5,886 nt of DNA from Hyphomicrobiales bacterium (GTDB lineage Bacteria; Pseudomonadota; Alphaproteobacteria; Rhizobiales; Devosiaceae), in assembly GCA_027082895.1 (NCBI GenBank), contig JALWTJ010000255.1:1-5886 (forward strand), read 5' to 3'. Positions 4,893-5,886 of this stretch are shown piece by piece. A model generated the notes under the pieces. It did no database searches and was not told where the DNA came from. It was given only the letters and a program-made list of their open reading frames with translations. Numbering within the stretch: the first letter of the stretch is position 1; every line of letters begins with the position of its first letter. A program made the translations under genes and the position numbers.

Positions 4893-5886
4893 ATGCAAAA
4901 AAAGCTTCTTTCAGTTGCTCTGACAGCCGCCATGGGCCTGTCCGCGACGGCAGTCTTCGCCGCCCCGAACATCGGCCCCACGCTTCAGGCCACCATGGAT
5001 CAGGGGTTCGTCAAGTGTGGCGTGACCGCTGGTGTTCGTGGTTTCTCTGCTCCGGATGAAAACAACAACTGGTCCGGTCTTGAAGTGGACTTCTGCCGTG
5101 CTCTGGCAGCCGCCATCTTCGATGATCCCGACGCTGTTCGTTATCGTTCGCTGACCTCCACGGAGCGTTTCGCGGCCCTGTCCTCGGGTGAGGTTGACGT
5201 TCTGTCCCGCACCACCACCTGGACCATGACCCGTGACACGTCCCTGGGCATCAACTTTGTTGGCGTCATGTTCTATGACGGCCAGGGCTTCATGGTGCGC
5301 AAGGCCGACGGCATTGATTCCGCCCTTGATCTGGATGGCGCTTCCGTCTGCATCGAGTCCGGCACCACCACCGAGTTGAACGCTGCCGACTATTTCTCCT
5401 CGCACAATATCGACGTGAAGACCGTTGTGTTTGAAGATCAGGACCAGGTTCTGCAGGCCTATGAAGACGGTCGTTGCGACGTGTACACCACGGACAGCTC
5501 CGCACTGGCTTCCGAACGCCTGAAGCTGGACAATCCCGACGATCACAAGATCCTGCCCGAGATTATCTCCAAGGAGCCCCTCGGCCCCTCCGTTCGTCAG
5601 GGTGATGATGGCTGGTTCAACCTGAACCGCTGGGTCTACTTCCTGCTGCTCAACGCTGAAGAACTGGGCGTGACCCAGGCCAACGTTGACGACATGCTGG
5701 CTTCGGACAACCCCGCCATCAAGCGTCTGCTGGGCGTTGAAGGCACCTTCGGTGAAGCCATCGGCGTTTCCAACGATTGGGGATACCGGATCATCAAGGC
5801 TCTGGGCAACTATGGCGAAATGTATGAACGCCATGTTGGCCCCAACACCGACATCGGTATCGCACGCGGCATCAACGCGCTGTGGA
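4893..5886 (+). CDS. aapJ: Periplasmic amino acid-binding protein of an ABC transporter (AapJ/BztA type), 3'-truncated
   Basis: Family 3 solute-binding protein that delivers polar L-amino acids, probably glutamate/aspartate and relatives, to an inner-membrane ABC importer. 331 residues are visible to the window edge, and about ten are probably missing. Sec signal peptide at 1-23 (MQKKLLSVAL... TAVFA, cleavage before APNIG). Family features: GVRGFSAPDENNNWSGLEVDFCRA (47-70) with the solute-binding signature GLEVDF, SGEVDVLSRTTTWTMTRDTSLG (98-119), LDGASVCIESGTTTELN (147-163), GRCDVYTTDSSAL (193-205), and LPEIISKEPLGPSVRQGDD (221-239). Four cysteines (42, 68, 153, 195) could form two disulfides in the periplasm. 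AAAGG lies 7 bases before the ATG. Arg codons counted are 9 CGT, 6 CGC, 1 CGG, and Val favours GTT, unlike the neighbours, suggesting strong expression. Permease and ATPase genes (aapQ/M/P type) would be expected beyond the window. Exact substrate is uncertain. Confidence 0.93.
   Translation, partial: MQKKLLSVALTAAMGLSATAVFAAPNIGPTLQATMDQGFVKCGVTAGVRGFSAPDENNNWSGLEVDFCRALAAAIFDDPDAVRYRSLTSTERFAALSSGEVDVLSRTTTWTMTRDTSLGINFVGVMFYDGQGFMVRKADGIDSALDLDGASVCIESGTTTELNAADYFSSHNIDVKTVVFEDQDQVLQAYEDGRCDVYTTDSSALASERLKLDNPDDHKILPEIISKEPLGPSVRQGDDGWFNLNRWVYFLLLNAEELGVTQANVDDMLASDNPAIKRLLGVEGTFGEAIGVSNDWGYRIIKALGNYGEMYERHVGPNTDIGIARGINALW

Noticed and set aside
4911..5834. Minus-strand open frame of 307 residues opposite the binding-protein gene
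   Set aside because: Antisense shadow of a clear AapJ-type gene. Its amino acid pattern is the mirror of GTT/ACC-rich codons.

Overview
This window looks like ordinary, GC-rich alphaproteobacterial chromosome, not a mobile or defence island. The best taxonomic marker is a small NDUFS4-type complex I accessory subunit, a family known from alphaproteobacteria and mitochondria. An AapJ/BztA-type amino acid binding protein and the style of the other genes agree. I lean towards the Rhodospirillales/Acetobacteraceae neighbourhood, but that is inference from recalled protein resemblance, not from a search.

Layout, left to right. (1) The 3' part of a Gfo/Idh/MocA-family sugar or polyol oxidoreductase runs rightward and is cut by the window start. 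(2) Facing it is a small exported protein of unknown family on the minus strand, with a textbook intrinsic terminator placed between the two convergent genes. (3) A gene-poor stretch of 336 bases separates it from the minus-strand NDUFS4-like gene. (4) Just upstream of that gene on the same strand lies tRNA-Pro(UGG), only 45 bases away with no visible terminator, so they may share a transcript. (5) A membrane PAP2 phosphatase diverges from the tRNA and runs rightward. Its 3' end overlaps by 22 bases the 3' end of (6), a minus-strand cystathionine beta-lyase (MetC type). (7) A 408-base divergent regulatory region follows. (8) A rightward periplasmic amino acid-binding protein (AapJ type) is cut by the window end about ten residues before its expected C-terminus.

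How the genes fit together: most are independent housekeeping units. MetC (sulfur amino acid metabolism) and the amino acid ABC transporter binding protein share one divergent control region, so some joint nutritional regulation is possible but not shown. The NDUFS4-like protein belongs to the respiratory chain. The PAP2 protein acts on lipid phosphates at the membrane.

I found no CRISPR array, insertion sequence, phage gene, attachment site or evident novel multi-gene system. The points most worth a second look are a structured 5' leader on the binding-protein mRNA, a mismatch in the tRNA-Pro T-stem, the tRNA/complex I gene pairing, and the uncharacterised exported protein.
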